Notes: generated from the letters alone by a model not told the origin. Numbered from the stretch's first letter, positions 44,386-56,191 are shown. The stretch: DNA of 64,000 bases from Pocillopora verrucosa (GCF_036669915.1 NC_089318.1:13768628-13832627); one strand, 5' to 3'. Numbers and translations: made by a program.

Positions 44386-44495
44386 AGTTGGTAATTTAGT
44401 GTTAACAACTGAGTTGAAAACGTAAATTGGCCACCGTAAAGGAAAAGAAAGCTGACGTTTCGAGCGTTAGCCCTTCGTCAGAGCGATTGGGCCAT
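44386..44495 (-). mobile_element. Penelope terminal-repeat fragment with hammerhead-like motif
   Basis: GTTAACAACTGAGTTGAAAA, TTGGCCACCGTAAAGG and GCTGACGTTTCGAGCG, the typical layout of a Penelope terminal repeat. The hammerhead-like core is at 44451-44484 on the minus strand. The fragment lies between the copy 3 flank and an inverted ZFYVE1 tail. Confidence 0.7.
44451..44484 (-). ncRNA. Hammerhead-ribozyme-like motif
   Basis: Minus strand: stem I GCT/AGC; core CTGACGA; extra A; stem II GGGC-TAAC-GCTC with one G-U pair; GAA; self-complementary stem III ACGT; then C. Core residues are conserved. The 2-bp stem III suggests activity only as a dimer, if at all. Confidence 0.6.
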
Positions 44496-44524
44496 GATTC
44501 AGGAGGGAAGGGGAGGAGGGAAGG

Positions 44525-45330
44525 GGGTTTGGGACAGCTTTAGGGTCAATGTGTGTTTTATTCAGCGAGAAGCCAGCCATGAGAAACTTCCAGCTTGGTG
44601 GCTCTTTATGATCAAGTTTTTATTCACAAAAGTTTTTATTAGTGCTGCAACCTAATGAGGCTTCCACGAAAACATCAACGGCTGCGAAACAAAGCCAGAT
44701 TTTATCGAGGGCCTTCTACTTAAAAGAAATAAAAACCAAAAACAAGGTTATCACAGTGGCCTATCAGACTAAAGGATAATAATCCAAAGCAGCAATGGAC
44801 TCTCAAATTGAACACATGAAAACTGCCGATATGCAGGAAAATGCTCACCACCAAGTCTTGATTAGTTTTAAGCTACTGCATTTGATTGATATTGAGAGGG
44901 TGTCTAGAGTTTTATAGACCAGTCTTAGGTGAAGCAATTCTGGTTTAATTTGGATGCTAAAAGATCTTTCATTATCCTCTTCGCCTTTGCTCTCTAAAGA
45001 GAAATCAAATAAGTAATTTTTCTTCAAAGAAATAATAAATCCATAAACCAAAAGGTCATGAGAGTTGAGAAAATCATCAAACTTATGATAAGGCAAACTT
45101 CAATTTACTAACACCTTCTCCGAACTAACATTGAAAGAAATGTATGGCGGATGGTAAGGAGAACTTACACTGCGATCCAGGGAGTAAAAGGGGTATATGG
45201 GACCTACAGAAGTAGGTTCTTAGAACGTTTTGAAAATGCTATGACTAAATGTGGGAAAAGGCTTTCTACCAATATTACTGTACCATAGTTATTATACTTT
45301 TAAGAAATAATACTACAGGTGTAGTATTAG
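44525..45330 (+). repeat. ZFYVE1-like 3' end and 3' UTR, duplicated without the gene
   Basis: Begins GGGACAGCTTTAGGGTCAA, which matches the last codons and stop of the FYVE exon at 35530-35550 (minus strand), and continues with the 3' UTR blocks seen at 35140-35529. The further part 44830-45330 matches 60000-60600. It is truncated at the left by the Penelope fragment. Confidence 0.6.
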
Positions 45331-45990
45331 AAGGCGCTCGTCATGGCGACCGATCACGGTTTGTACCGCTCTGGCTTTTGCTCTGATTTTTACCTTTTTA
45401 TTTGGTCAGGCGGGCCTTGATAACCACAACTTTTACCACAATGGATACTACCAAGCTAGAGCATTTGTTCGTGTGCAGCCATGGTTTGTTTTTAGCTGTA
45501 CATCGAGCTTATGCCATCGCAGTTGTTTGGCTTTCGTCCGCCATCTTGGTTCACCAAGTGCATGTTATCAACTCGTCTGGGTTCGATTCTTGGGAAGACG
45601 TCTTCTTTAATTTTGTAATGGGACTACTTCCTTCAACCCTTCTGTTATTAGAATATTAATTGGTGGTGACATACATCCACAGCCCGGACCAAACTTGACA
45701 GCGCTTCGTGGCTCTCCGACCGCAAGGACTGTGGCTTCCAAAATTTACCTCCCAAGGGATGCTCACTTAAACATCAAAATTGCTCATCTTAATGTGCGTT
45801 CCTTGAAGTTCAGAGAAAATTTCATTCTGATTAAAGATACTATTCAATCGAATAGATTCGATATTTTTACCATATCAGAAACGTGGCTGGATTCCTCGGT
45901 TCCCGACGCCTTTGTTTACACACCAGGATATACAATATTTAGACAAGGTCGTGGTCCTCACAAAGCGGGTGGTGGACTTTGCGTTTATTA

Positions 45991-46525
45991 AGGCCTATTT
46001 ACACGGTACGACTTTGTCGCATGCGACAAGCTTACGACAGGCCTACGACATGACTTAGGACATACACGCGCACGACATTTTCACCTACGACATGCCAAAA
46101 TCGCGTGCAATTCCACTCGTTTCGGCCGCGGTCATTGTTTCAATAATTTGCAAGAGAAGGAAAAGAACCTCTTCCTCGCTCCACAGTGATATCATATTCT
46201 CTGTTTCCTCATCTGAGAATGTATTTTTCGCTTTGGAAGCAGTCTTCGACTTTCCGGAGGCGACTTCCTCCGCCATTTTGACGCAAGAAATTTCACCTTC
46301 CTCCCCTACTCAGTAGAAATTTGTCACAAAATACGTCATTTTCTATCAATTTCGGCTACGATTATCGCAGCGTTTTAAGACATGTTTTAAAATCCTAAGA
46401 CATTTTTCGTGACGTGCACGATAGTCGTAAGCGAGTGGTAGGTTTGATTTACACGATACAATTCGTGTCGTAGGCCTGTCGTAAGCTTGTCGCATGCGAC
46501 AAAGTCGTACCGTGTAAATAGGCCT
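45991..46525. mobile_element. Non-autonomous PIF/Harbinger element with 60-bp perfect TIRs
   Basis: Bounded by TTA target-site duplications (45988-45990 and 46526-46528). The termini AGGCCTATTTACACGGTACG are perfectly inverted for about 60 bp. The TTA duplication and an internal Myb/SANT-like start assign it to PIF/Harbinger. The perfect TIRs suggest recent transposition. It splits the LINE endonuclease. Confidence 0.85.
46085..46276 (-). pseudogene. Myb/SANT-like N-terminal remnant inside the Harbinger MITE
   Basis: The 63-codon frame starts MAEEVASGKSKTASKAKNTF and contains SDEETENMISLWSEEEVLF, the start of a Harbinger Myb/SANT-like domain (D/E-E-x-x-x-L-I-x-L-W-S-E-x-x-x-L). The rest of the domain is absent, so this is a leftover of the autonomous parent. 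Confidence 0.6.
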
Positions 46526-47705
46526 TTAGAGAGATACTTTGAAAGTGGTGCACGTCGAAAGCCTTTCTTCAGTGGCCAACAATGGCTTTCAGTAATTATG
46601 GCTTAAAATACAAACGAGATCTTGTAAATCGTTTCTACTGAATACTGTCTTTCGACCTCCTAGCACTCTCGTGAATTTCCTTGACAACCTTACTCGGGTT
46701 TTTATCGACTCTCTTTTAAGTGGCCGGGATATTTTTATCATTGGTGATCAAGTGGAGGTGTACAGTATCCTGTTTCTTGATGTCCTCAACGAACACGTTC
46801 CTATCAAGAGAATAAATGAAAGCGAAACCAAACCCGTTTGTCACGCCAGAAATCATGCAGCTGATGAAAACACGTGATAACTGGTACATGAGTGCGATGA
46901 AAACAAACGATAAGCTGCACTGGAATGCATATAAATTTTTTGGCAGAAAGTTAAACGGGAAATCTGCTTTGCCTTCTAACAAAGCACCAGGCTTTAGCAA
47001 AATTCCAGCAAGAATACTTAAGGATAGTTTTCCGGAATTCATACGTAAAACGGTAACCGTTGCAAGTTTTATCAACAAACTGATCCAGATCAATAGAATT
47101 AAGCATTTATTTGATAAGGAAACGCTTTCGTTGATTTTTAATAGTTTTGTTTCCAGCAGGCTTTTTGACTACTCCTCAGTTTGGAGCAACACTTCGGTGA
47201 TAAACATCCATAAGCTCCAGCTTGTTCCGGCAAAATTTTGCAGCCAGGATTATCTTAGGGCTTCGCAAATATGATCATATCTCTGCAGGCCTGAGATAAC
47301 TTCGATGGCTAAACGTCAAACAAAGACTTGTGGTCAATGATGCAGTCATAATGCATAAATGTCTTCATGGACTGTCACCTAGCTACTTGTCGGACAAATT
47401 TTCAAGTCGAGCTATTATTCACTACAGGCAGACAAGATATGGAAACATCTAGGTTAGATGATAATCATTGTATATAGTTATCATTTAGTTATCCTTGCAG
47501 ATAGATTTTACATAGTTTTTTATCAATTAGTGATGTAATTAATTGATTTATTTGGTTATTCTAAATAGCTTTTACATAGTTTTTATCAATGAATACTGTA
47601 ATTAATTTATTCATTTATCTATTTAATTTTAATATTGATGCTGAAAAGCCCCTTTTAGGGATGCTCAATAAAGTGTATGTGTGTATGCGTGTATGTGTGT
47701 ATGTA

Positions 47706-48913
47706 AATGTGTAAGATATAATAAGTCAAAATAACTAAACCCAATATTTCTCTCCTTGTAAAAAGTTTGGGTTAAATGTTTTCCATGCATATTTCCATGC
47801 TTGTATTTCCTGTGAGCATTTACTTAATAAGTTTATTTCTAATTTGTGTCAGCTACAATTGATGATAGACATTTTTCAGGCTGTTCTGTGCTAAAATGTC
47901 TTTGTAATTTTTCCCGTACTCTGACTCTAACTCCCATTGGGTAGGATGCCAGTCTATTGCAAGTAAACCCTTTCCGCCCAATAAATCACTATGTATATTC
48001 TCCAAACTGTTCTCCATGTTTTCTAAGGAGCCGAGGAGGAGAATTGGTTTAACAATCCAGAGCTTTAGTCAATGGTCAATTACTTGATTTGGGTGACCTT
48101 AATGTTTGATCGAGGGATGAAATTTTCAGAGAAATTAGATGCTTGTCACTCTTAGGGTCAAAAGTTTAATAAATGTTTGATTAGCTATTTTTTTAATTGT
48201 TTAATTCCTGTAAAGGACAATGGATTCTGAGAATAGGAAATGAAATGCTTTTCAGTTGATGGGAGTGATGTCAAAAAACCAAACAAAAAAAAAAAAAGAA
48301 ATTACAACAGCCAACTGGAATACAGGAAAACGTCGCGGGGAGCCAATGAGATTTCAAAGCTACCACAAGCAAAATGCCTGAGGGCTGAAATAGATGAGAC
48401 ATGTAATAAGTTCAGAGAGCAGTGCAGGTTTTTTTAGCCAGAAAAAAAAACTCAGCGCAGGAGAAAAGTCACCCTTCTATTTGTTAAAGTGGAATATGTG
48501 TGCTGACCTCGTACAGAGGCTAGGCGTAAAAAAAAAGTTATCAGCAAAATGTTTCCGAGAGGGAACTAAAGTGAAAAAAGTGAAAAACGATAAAAAGTGA
48601 ATTGTACTGTATGTGGCTTTCATTTCAAAGAACATCATTTTAAAAGAGAGTCTGACCGTGAGACTCTGAGAATCAGCGGGAGATTTACAACGAAAGGGTA
48701 AATAAAGTGATAGAGAGAAAAGAGCGTAGAAAGGAGGGCACCTATGTAAAACGAGCGATGTGGTGGAGAGACAAGATAAGTCACGGAAGATTGTTATATC
48801 TAAGCCGCAAGTCCAAGGTAGCTATCAGATAAGTACCCGCCTGACCTTAGATGAGCTAATAAGTCCAGAGCTATGCGTCTACATCTCACTGAAGGCAACG
48901 AAAGATAAAACTG
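47706..48913 (+). repeat. USOMP5 3'-flank repeat, copy 5 version
   Basis: Direct repeat of 60600-62180: AGTCAAAATAACTAAACC, AAAAGTTTGGGTTAA, GGCTGTTCTGTGCTAAAATG, the MITE block, GAGCCAATGAGATTTCAAAG and ATCTCACTGAAGGCAACGAA. It would be the 3' flank of a minus-strand USOMP5 gene. The terminal exon that should follow at its right is missing, replaced by a LINE. Confidence 0.7.
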
Positions 48914-51110
48914 CAATAATAATAATTATAATTTATTACTTATAAAGCGCAAAATACATGTGGATATGATCTAATGTGCTATACAATAAGACTAAGCAAA
49001 ATAAAATATGAAAACGAACTATAAAAGGCTAAGAATATACAATTTGACTAACTAAAAACGAACTATAAAAGCAAACATGAAAATGCCTGTCTAAAGAAAT
49101 GTGTTTTAAGAAGTGTTTTAAAACAATTAAGATCATTTACTGCTCTTACATTTGATTGCAATCTGTTCCAAAGTTTAGGAGCAGATGCCATAAATGATCT
49201 ATCACCTAAAGTTTTCTTAGTTATGGTCCTAGGTGGCAATAATTGTAGTTAGGACTGAGATCGTAACATCATACGTCCGAATTGTTGCTTAACGTTAATT
49301 ACATCCGTAATGTACTGAGGTGCCAGCCCATGGATAGCCTTGAACGCTAAAATAAGTAATTTAAATTCAATTCTGAAACAGACAGGTAACCAATGTAAGG
49401 AAAACAAAGTAGGAGTTATATGACAAAAACGGGAAAGGGAACAAACAAGTCGGGCAGCACTGTTCTGAATACGTTGCAACTTGTTGAGATGTGCGGCTGG
49501 TAGACCATACGGCAAACCATTGCAATAATAAATACGTGCGGGGATGAATGCATAATCGAGTGTTTGTGTGGAGTCTTTAGATAAATACTTTCTGATGCGT
49601 CTGGTGTTATACAGGTGAAATGACAAGGTCTTACACATCTTGTTTATATGACAGCCCATGTTCATGTTATCATCAAACCACGATCTGAGGTTTTTAACGG
49701 CAGTCACAGGACTGACAGTAGCGTCACCAACGACCAACCCCTTGATGTCAACTTTAGCGAGCTGTTGTCTCGCTCCGATTAGTATAAATTCTGTCTTACT
49801 ATCATTTACTTTAAGCTTTTCTTTAATCATCCAACATCTGATGGCGCTGATACAGCGTTCCATAGCACCCCCTGCGTTGCTTTGAGAAGATGTAGTGTCA
49901 GGCTTAAAAGATAAATACAATTGAGTGTCATCTGCGTAGGTGTGTCCGAGGAAGATGACCTTTGATGATGTCAAAGAGCTTGCTCGCAAACACTGTGAAT
50001 AACAGCGGACCGAGGCATGATCCTTGGGGTACACCAAAGGACAGATAACGACTCTGAGAGAATTTATTTTCAAAAGAAACAAGTTGTGTCCTGTCAAAAA
50101 GATACGACGCGATCCACTCTAACGCATATCCACGTATCCCAAAACTCAACCTAAGGCGATTTAATAGTACTTGATGGTTATGGTGTCGAACGCGGCACTG
50201 AGATCGAGTAATACAAGTAGAGTTACTTGCTGACGGTCCATGTTCATCAAGATGTCATTCTGAACTTTTATTAACGCTGTCTCAGTGCTGTGCGATTTTA
50301 TGTAGGCAGATTGTAGTAAGGGATATAAAATGTGGTCCAACATGTGAGTTTGTAGCTGATCAAAGACGGCATGCTCAGTCAATTTTGAGATAAACTGTAA
50401 GTTACTAATGGGTCTAATGTTGGAGAATTCAGATGTCAGGCTAGGATTCTTCAGAATGGGAGTCACAATTGTTTCCTTCCAGTTAGAAGGGAAGTGACCA
50501 TGGAGAAGGGAAGAGTTAACAATCGTTGTTATGACGGGAAGAAGAACGTCAAGACACGAGACGACTAGCGGGGTAGGCATTAGATCCAAGGCGCAGGACT
50601 TCTTTGCAGACGATTGAATGAGTTTACGGATGGCAATTTTTGTTAAAGGTTTAAAAGACAAAACTTTTTGAGGGCCGATTTCAAAATCCTCAGGCACTTT
50701 CTTTCAAGCACGATAAGCTCAAAGCATCAATGTTTGAGCGAATTGTATCGATCTTACTCACAAAAAAATCAGCAGTGTCGTTGACGAGGATAGTTTTGTC
50801 AGAATAATTAGGGAAGCATAGCTCCTCCTTCATAGACAAAAGTTTCTTTGCTGCCCTGAACAGTTTCCACGGGTCAGTACTATTCTCAGAAATAAAGTCA
50901 GCGGAAAAGGTCTTCCTAGGAGCATTCATGGGATATGTTGTACATTTTCTCTGAGATTTAAATGCGATAAAGTCCTCGTGTAAACCCGTCCTTCTCCACT
51001 TTCTTTCAGCTTTCCTCCGAAGTCGCTTGGCTGCACCGATTTCAGCCGTACATACCAGGGCGCTGAAGGACGTTTCCTAACGGTCTTAGACTTCAGCCAA
51101 GTATGATGAT
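48914..51110 (-). mobile_element. CR1/L2-type LINE, minus strand, 5'-truncated and frameshifted
   Basis: Minus-strand frames 50929-50690, 50697-50161, 50149-49928 and 50097-49249 give a linker (STDPWKLFRAAKKLLSMKEE) and then RT blocks: PILKNPSLTSEFSNIRPISN, LLVLLDLSAAFDTI, GIRGYALEWIASYL, FGVPQGSCLGPLLF and GHTYADDTQLYLSF. A C-terminal block follows (NLRSWFDDNMNMGCHINKMC). The 3' end has an ATT-rich tail at 48917-48940. At least three frame breaks. It stands where exons 4 and 5 of copy 5 should be. Confidence 0.85.
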
Positions 51111-52069
51111 TGAGCAGGTTAGATAGTGTACTGTAAAGATGCCATCCATGTAATAGAGAAGCAATAATGATAGTATGATAATTTTTGTGGTCAAGGAACA
51201 GAAACGTACCTAAAGAAGAAACTAGCCTGTAGACGACATACAGTTCCTTGCAAGATTTTACGGCTTAGAAGGAAAATAAGTCTTGTTGGTTTATTAAAAT
51301 CAATTATCCAATTACATTTTCTCGTTTACATCAAGATTCTAAAACTCCATTCACACCAAAGCGTAAATATTCTTTCAAGCCGTTTTATTAAAGACTGTTA
51401 ATTTTTTTTCCTCATGAAAGGTACTTTAACCAATGTTTGTCGACTTCAAACGTAGCACATGGAAAATTCCATTTATATTTTCTCACTTATATCTAGATTC
51501 TAAAACTCCATTTACACCAAAGCATAAATACTTTTTAAAGCTGTTTTTATCAAGAACTGTTTATTTTTTTTCTTCATAAAAGGTAGCACATTGAAATTTC
51601 CAATCAATGACTACTTGAAACCCATGGAAAATTCAGTTTTTCAGTTTTCCGTTTTCATTCAGTTAAACTTGGTTTGACTCAACGCGTTTCTCTATTAATA
51701 TTCTACTCTTTGTAATCCGTTTCGTACCGTCACAACATCTACGGACTACTAATTCTTAGGTCAATTTCGTTGTATTTTGTGCATGCTGGCGACTGAAATT
51801 CACCAAGAGCGAGAGACAGACGAGAGCGTACAATAGTTACTACACTTCGTAAAATTGAACAACTCTTCCAGAGGTCAAAATATTTGAAGACAATAAAAAA
51901 CTCGGACGGTTTTCTAAAAAAAGAAAGCCTTTTAAAGCCATCCTTTGTGCTTTAAAACTTTTCTGCACCGAAAAAAAATTTAGTGCATCGAGGTCTTGAA
52001 TATTGATAAAAATAATAGGTATAGGCCACGCATTTAGATAGTACTAACCGACTGGCTCAACACTCGGTC

Positions 52070-52193
52070 TGTCACACTTTGTAATAAGCATTACATCCTT
52101 GACAAATATGTCGCACTTTGAAAACCTTTTGCACTTTATTTCAAGATTGCAAAGTGCGACAGGTGTTATTACAAAGTGCGACCGCCAGTTTAA
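52070..52193. repeat. Small foldback MITE ending GTCGCACTTT (right arm)
   Basis: Begins GTCACACTTTGTAATAAGCA and ends TGTTATTACAAAGTGCGAC, with an internal inverted CGCACTTT/AAAGTGCG pair. Counterpart of 41096-41190. Confidence 0.6.
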
Positions 52194-52217
52194 TTCATAT
52201 TCGGCGTTGGCGTCGTC

Positions 52218-52931
52218 ATGAAGGAGGGCGGATGTGTGATTCTGAGCTCCCGAGTTATTGGACTTGTACTCCTCTTGTGTCTTGTTCATACCTCGAGGAA
52301 AGGTAAACATGACTACTCTTTTACAAATGAGTACTTTGGTCTACGTTTCCCGCACTCTACGTCGGTTAAAGTGGCAAACTGGGATTGGAGACTCTGCAAA
52401 ATAGAAAATACAAAATGGCGGGCACACATGCATGTCACTATTAGAGTGAAACGAGCAAACGTTACTACAGCCTATTATGCCAATTCAACCTCGACCTTTA
52501 GACCTGTTATACAACTGTTACATGATGTTGAACTTAACCCTGGACCAGCAAACAGCTCTATTAGAAACAAGTCTGAAAAGTCAAATGGCAATGTGAAGAT
52601 TGCACATCTTAACGTACGCTCGCTTAAATGCCGTGAGCATTTCGTTCTTGTAAAGGAAACGGTACTGGAAAATAAGTTTGACATATTTACCGTATCCGAA
52701 ACATGGCTCAACAGTTCAGTTACGGATTTGGAAATAGAAATTCCTGGCTATGTTATCTACCGTATCGACCGACAAGCGAAGATTGGCGGTGGAGTATGTG
52801 CTTATGTCTCACGAAATTACAGGACGGAGTACTTGAGCGATATATCTCTTATCACGGCCTCTGGCTTTCACCAACTGTGGCTAAAAATCCACGTCAGGAA
52901 CATGAAGTCTTTCATTGTCTGTACAACCTAT
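52218..52931 (+). pseudogene. LINE ORF2 N-terminus and endonuclease, 5' of the insertion
   Basis: LLHDVELNPGPANSS (PGP motif), VKIAHLNVRSLKCREHF, FDIFTVSETWLNSSV with the metal-binding glutamate, GGGVCAYVSRNYRTEY and FHQLWLKI. The frame enters the inserted MITE after IVCTTY and continues as unrelated codons to 53078. Confidence 0.85.
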
Positions 52932-53068
52932 GGTAAAATTTCCGCACAGCCCCATCCTACATTATGCATTCAGTTCTTGAACAGAGAAAACAATGACAAA
53001 AACAATACATTTCCGTTGGGAAAACAGATTTGTTTTACAATAGTATGGGGCTGTGCGGAAACTTTGCT
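52932..53068. mobile_element. 137-bp MITE with 8-bp target duplication (hAT-like)
   Basis: Flanked by CAACCTAT at 52924-52931 and 53069-53076. Terminal inverted repeats share TTTCCGCACAGCCCCAT. An 8-bp duplication is characteristic of hAT-superfamily elements (P elements also make 8 bp). Element plus duplication is 145 bp, exactly the offset between the two ORF2 frames (one base modulo three). Confidence 0.85.
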
Positions 53069-53076
53069 CAACCTAT

Positions 53077-55581
53077 AGACCACCGGACGCATCGTTATCT
53101 TGTTTCGATTCAGATCTCACAGAGAACTTTATTTATGCCTCGTCGTTCAATGTTCCAATTTATCTATTGGGAGATTTGAACTGCAGACTTGAGAATAGCA
53201 ACGATCCTGGAGCTAATGTCCTTGTTAATTTCTGCCGTTCCTATAACTTGTCAATACTGATCAACACGCCAACACGAGTTACAGAGACTTCGAAATCAGT
53301 TCTAGATGTTATCCTTGCATCGGACACAAGACAAGTTCAAACGGCTACGGTTATGGAAAGCTCGATTAGCGACCATGACTTGGTTTATGTCACCTTAAAA
53401 TTGAAGAAAGCGCGCGCCAAACCCGTCTATATTACAACCAGAAGTTTTAAACACTACAGTCCTGTTGATTTTAGCAACGACGTATCACTGGCACCGTGGT
53501 CCATAGTTGATGTATTCGACGATGTCGAGGACAAACTTTATGCACTTGATTCGCTATTTACTGAGATACTCGACCGCCATGCTCCAATTAAAACCTTCAA
53601 AGCACGCTGTAAACCAAATCCATGCGTAACAGACAACATCCGGGGATTGATGAAGACCAGGGATGATTGGCGTAAGAAAGCAAAGAAAACAAATGATCCG
53701 CTATCTTGGACTGCCTACAGATATTTCAGACAGGAAGTAAAGAGGGAAATCAGAATTGCTGAACAGGAATTTGTGGCCCAACAAATCCAGAGGAATCCAA
53801 ATAACACCAATAATATCTGGAAAGCAATTCGCCAGTGCATCCCCTGCAAATCTACATCTCAGCGAACATACAGTAAGAGCGACAAAGCTGTTGCAGACGA
53901 ATTTAATCAGTTTTTCGTATCTGTTGGTCAGAGCACTGTTGACAAAATTACGTCCCTGGCTAATGAATGCAACCTAACACTTAATCAGAATTATTTTGTA
54001 CCGAGACAATACGCTCTCTCTGACCAGTTCACACTGAGTACCATTGATTATAAACAAATAGAACGTATAATAGCAGCGATGCCTTCAAACAAGGCCCCAG
54101 GGATAGACAAAATCCCGATTCGTGTCATCAAGGATTGTCTTAATCCAATTGTTCACCCAATAACGTCTATCGTTAATGCATCCTTTCAAAACTATGTTTT
54201 TCCATCAAAATGGAAGACAGCTGTGGTTACACCAATCCCAAAAGAGGGAGACCAGGAACAGGCAAACGATAATAGACCCATCTCACTTACACCAGTCTTA
54301 TCAAAGGTTTGCGAAAGGGTAGTACATAATCAGCTCACCTCGTATCTGCAATCGAATGACACCCTATCAAAGAGCCAAAGCGGTAACAAGAGATGGCATT
54401 CGTGTGAAACGTCTGTGATTGAAACAACTGACACAATTCTTAACGCGATTGACAAAAAGAAGTTAACGGCAGTTGTACTATTAGATATGAGCAAAGCTTT
54501 CGATAGCGTCAATCACGACACGTTAATTTTAAAATTGCAAGATGTCGGAATTTCCAGAGACGCTCTCCAATGGTTTCGTAGTTACCTAAGCAACAGGACA
54601 CAAGTAGTACGAATCCATTCAACGCTATCTGAGCCTTTGTCCGTGACCAACGGCGTCCCTCAAGGAAGTATCTTAGGCCCACTACTATTTAGCATATATA
54701 CGAACGATCTTCCATCGATCCCACAGAAATGCAGCACTCAGAGTTATGTAGATGATACGAAACTCATCACTTCCTTCGAACTTAAAGACAACCTGGATGC
54801 AATTGCTGATTTGGAAGACGACTTGTTTAAAATAGGAGAATGGTGTTCCAACAACCAATTGTTACTTAACCCTGGTAAAACCAAGCTGATGATATTTGGC
54901 AGCAGGCAGATGCGTGCAAAATTGCAATTTCGCTCCCTTTCCATTATGGGTGAGGACATCGTCCCCGCAGACACCGCCAAAGACCTTGGTGTGATTTTGG
55001 ATTCTAATTTAACTTACGATGAACACATAATTAAGACCGCTTCCTCGTGCATGTCCCGCCTCGGCCAAATAAACCGTGTCAAGCATGTTTTCGACAAACG
55101 TACACTTTTGATGATTATTAATTCCTTAGTTTTCAGCAGGTTATTTTATTGTTCCAATGTTTGGTCAAATACCTCAAAATGTAATGTTGACAAGTTACAG
55201 GCGGTGCAGAACTTCGCATGCCGCATTGTTAGCGGTGCGCGTAAATTTGACCACGTTACACCAATTCGCAAGGAACTAAATTGGCTTTCAGTTCAAAGCC
55301 AGCTTTACTACCGGAACGCTACTATGGCCTTCAGATGCATGACTGGTCAGGCTCCAGATTACCTCTCATCAAAATTCATAAAGCGAGCCGAGGTTAGTCG
55401 ACGTAGCACCAGAAATTCGCAGCTTTTGCAAATTCCATTCTTTAGAACAGCTAGCGGTCAGAGAACATTTTTCTATAGAACTGTAAACTTATGGAACTCT
55501 TTGGATAATTCCTTTAAACTGTGCAACTCCGTTAAGGTTTTTAAAAAACGTTTAAGGACCAAATTACTCAAAGAGTTGTAA
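53077..55581 (+). pseudogene. LINE ORF2 endonuclease C-terminus and reverse transcriptase
   Basis: Continues the endonuclease directly after the insertion (YRPPDASLS, IYLLGDLNCRLE, SISDHDLVY). RT blocks follow: NKAPGIDKIPIRVIKDCL, WKTAVVTPIPKEGDQEQAND then NRPISLTPVLSKVCERVVH, VVLLDMSKAFDSVNHDTL, TNGVPQGSILGPLLFSIYTN DL, SYVDDTKLITSF and DLGVILDSNLTYDEHI. A C-terminal CxxH-like region with HVTPIRKELNWLSVQ and TRNSQLLQIPF closes it. All RT catalytic aspartates are present and there is no internal stop over 830 codons. The protein is disabled only by the upstream insertion. Confidence 0.9.
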
Positions 55582-55987
55582 TTTCATATATTTGTATGCT
55601 TTTATTTTTCTTTTAGAACATTCAGATTTTAAAACATCTTTAATTGTAAATAGGATTTTTTAATTGTAATAGGATTATTTTTATAACATTGTCTTTGAAA
55701 AGCCCCCTTGGGGAAAGTCAATAATGTATGTTGTTGTTGTTGTTGTCGTTATTCTGTTGTTACAAAGCGTCAGCATTTTCTTACAAAGTGTGAAAATTTT
55801 ACTAAAATTATGATGATTATTATAATGTGCGACAGAACAGCACTGAAGTGATAAGGAAGTACAACTCGCCATTGAACAGCCGAAAGCACAAAAACACATC
55901 CCAGTAGTTTACATTCGCACCATTATTCAACATATTGTAAGAAATGGATTACAAAAACAACTTACCCTGAGTATACATAACAATTAC

Positions 55988-56104
55988 CTTTCTCGCAATA
56001 TTCTCCAGCGAAACTTCGTTCACAGAGACAGTCATAAGAATTGTATTTGAAACTTGGGATACAGGTTCCTTCGTTTGACATGGCGAAGAAGAAAAAGGAG
56101 ATTT
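55988..56104 (-). pseudogene. EGF exon of copy 5, acceptor lost
   Basis: Complement of the copy 3 EGF exon with a 1-base deletion near 56078 and no AG at the expected acceptor. Donor AAAG|GTAATT is retained. Confidence 0.7.
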
Positions 56105-56191
56105 AAATGAAAAAAATTATTGGTAAAACAAGAGAATTCTTGAAAAATTGTTGAACGAAACTACCTTAGTGTTTGATAGATAGGTACCTAC

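Larger units (their letters stand above)
45331..47705 (+). mobile_element. CR1/L2-type LINE, internally deleted, carrying a nested Harbinger MITE
   Basis: Starts with an N-terminal frame (45402-45659) leading to GGDIHPQPGPN, the PGP motif that opens CR1/L2 ORF2. This is followed by IAHLNVRSLKFRENF and ISETWLDSSV (endonuclease), interrupted at 45988. The endonuclease resumes after 46528 in degraded form (LWLKI, VNFLDNLTRVFIDSLL). KAPGFSKIPARILKD (RT entry) is fused directly to a C-terminal RVKHLFDK-like block, so most of the RT is deleted. The 3' end is CTCAATAAAG followed by a GTGTAT-rich tail near 47660-47705. Confidence 0.8.
52205..55740 (+). mobile_element. CR1/L2-type LINE with near-intact ORF2, split by a hAT-like MITE
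   Basis: ORF2 runs 52218-55581 if the 145-bp insertion at 52932-53076 is discounted. The left edge lies within AATTCATATTCGG near 52200, where similarity to the left arm of the inverted duplication stops. The 3' end is AAAGCCCCCTTGGGGAAAGT, then CAATAATGTATG and a (TTG)n tail at 55728-55745, a CR1/L2 hallmark. This is the youngest-looking LINE in the window. Confidence 0.88.

Noticed and set aside
48240-48945. Lysine-rich frames at 48240-48600 and 48760-48945
   Set aside because: They lie in the duplicated 3' flank, where the sister sequences near 61.4-62.2 kb do not preserve the frames.
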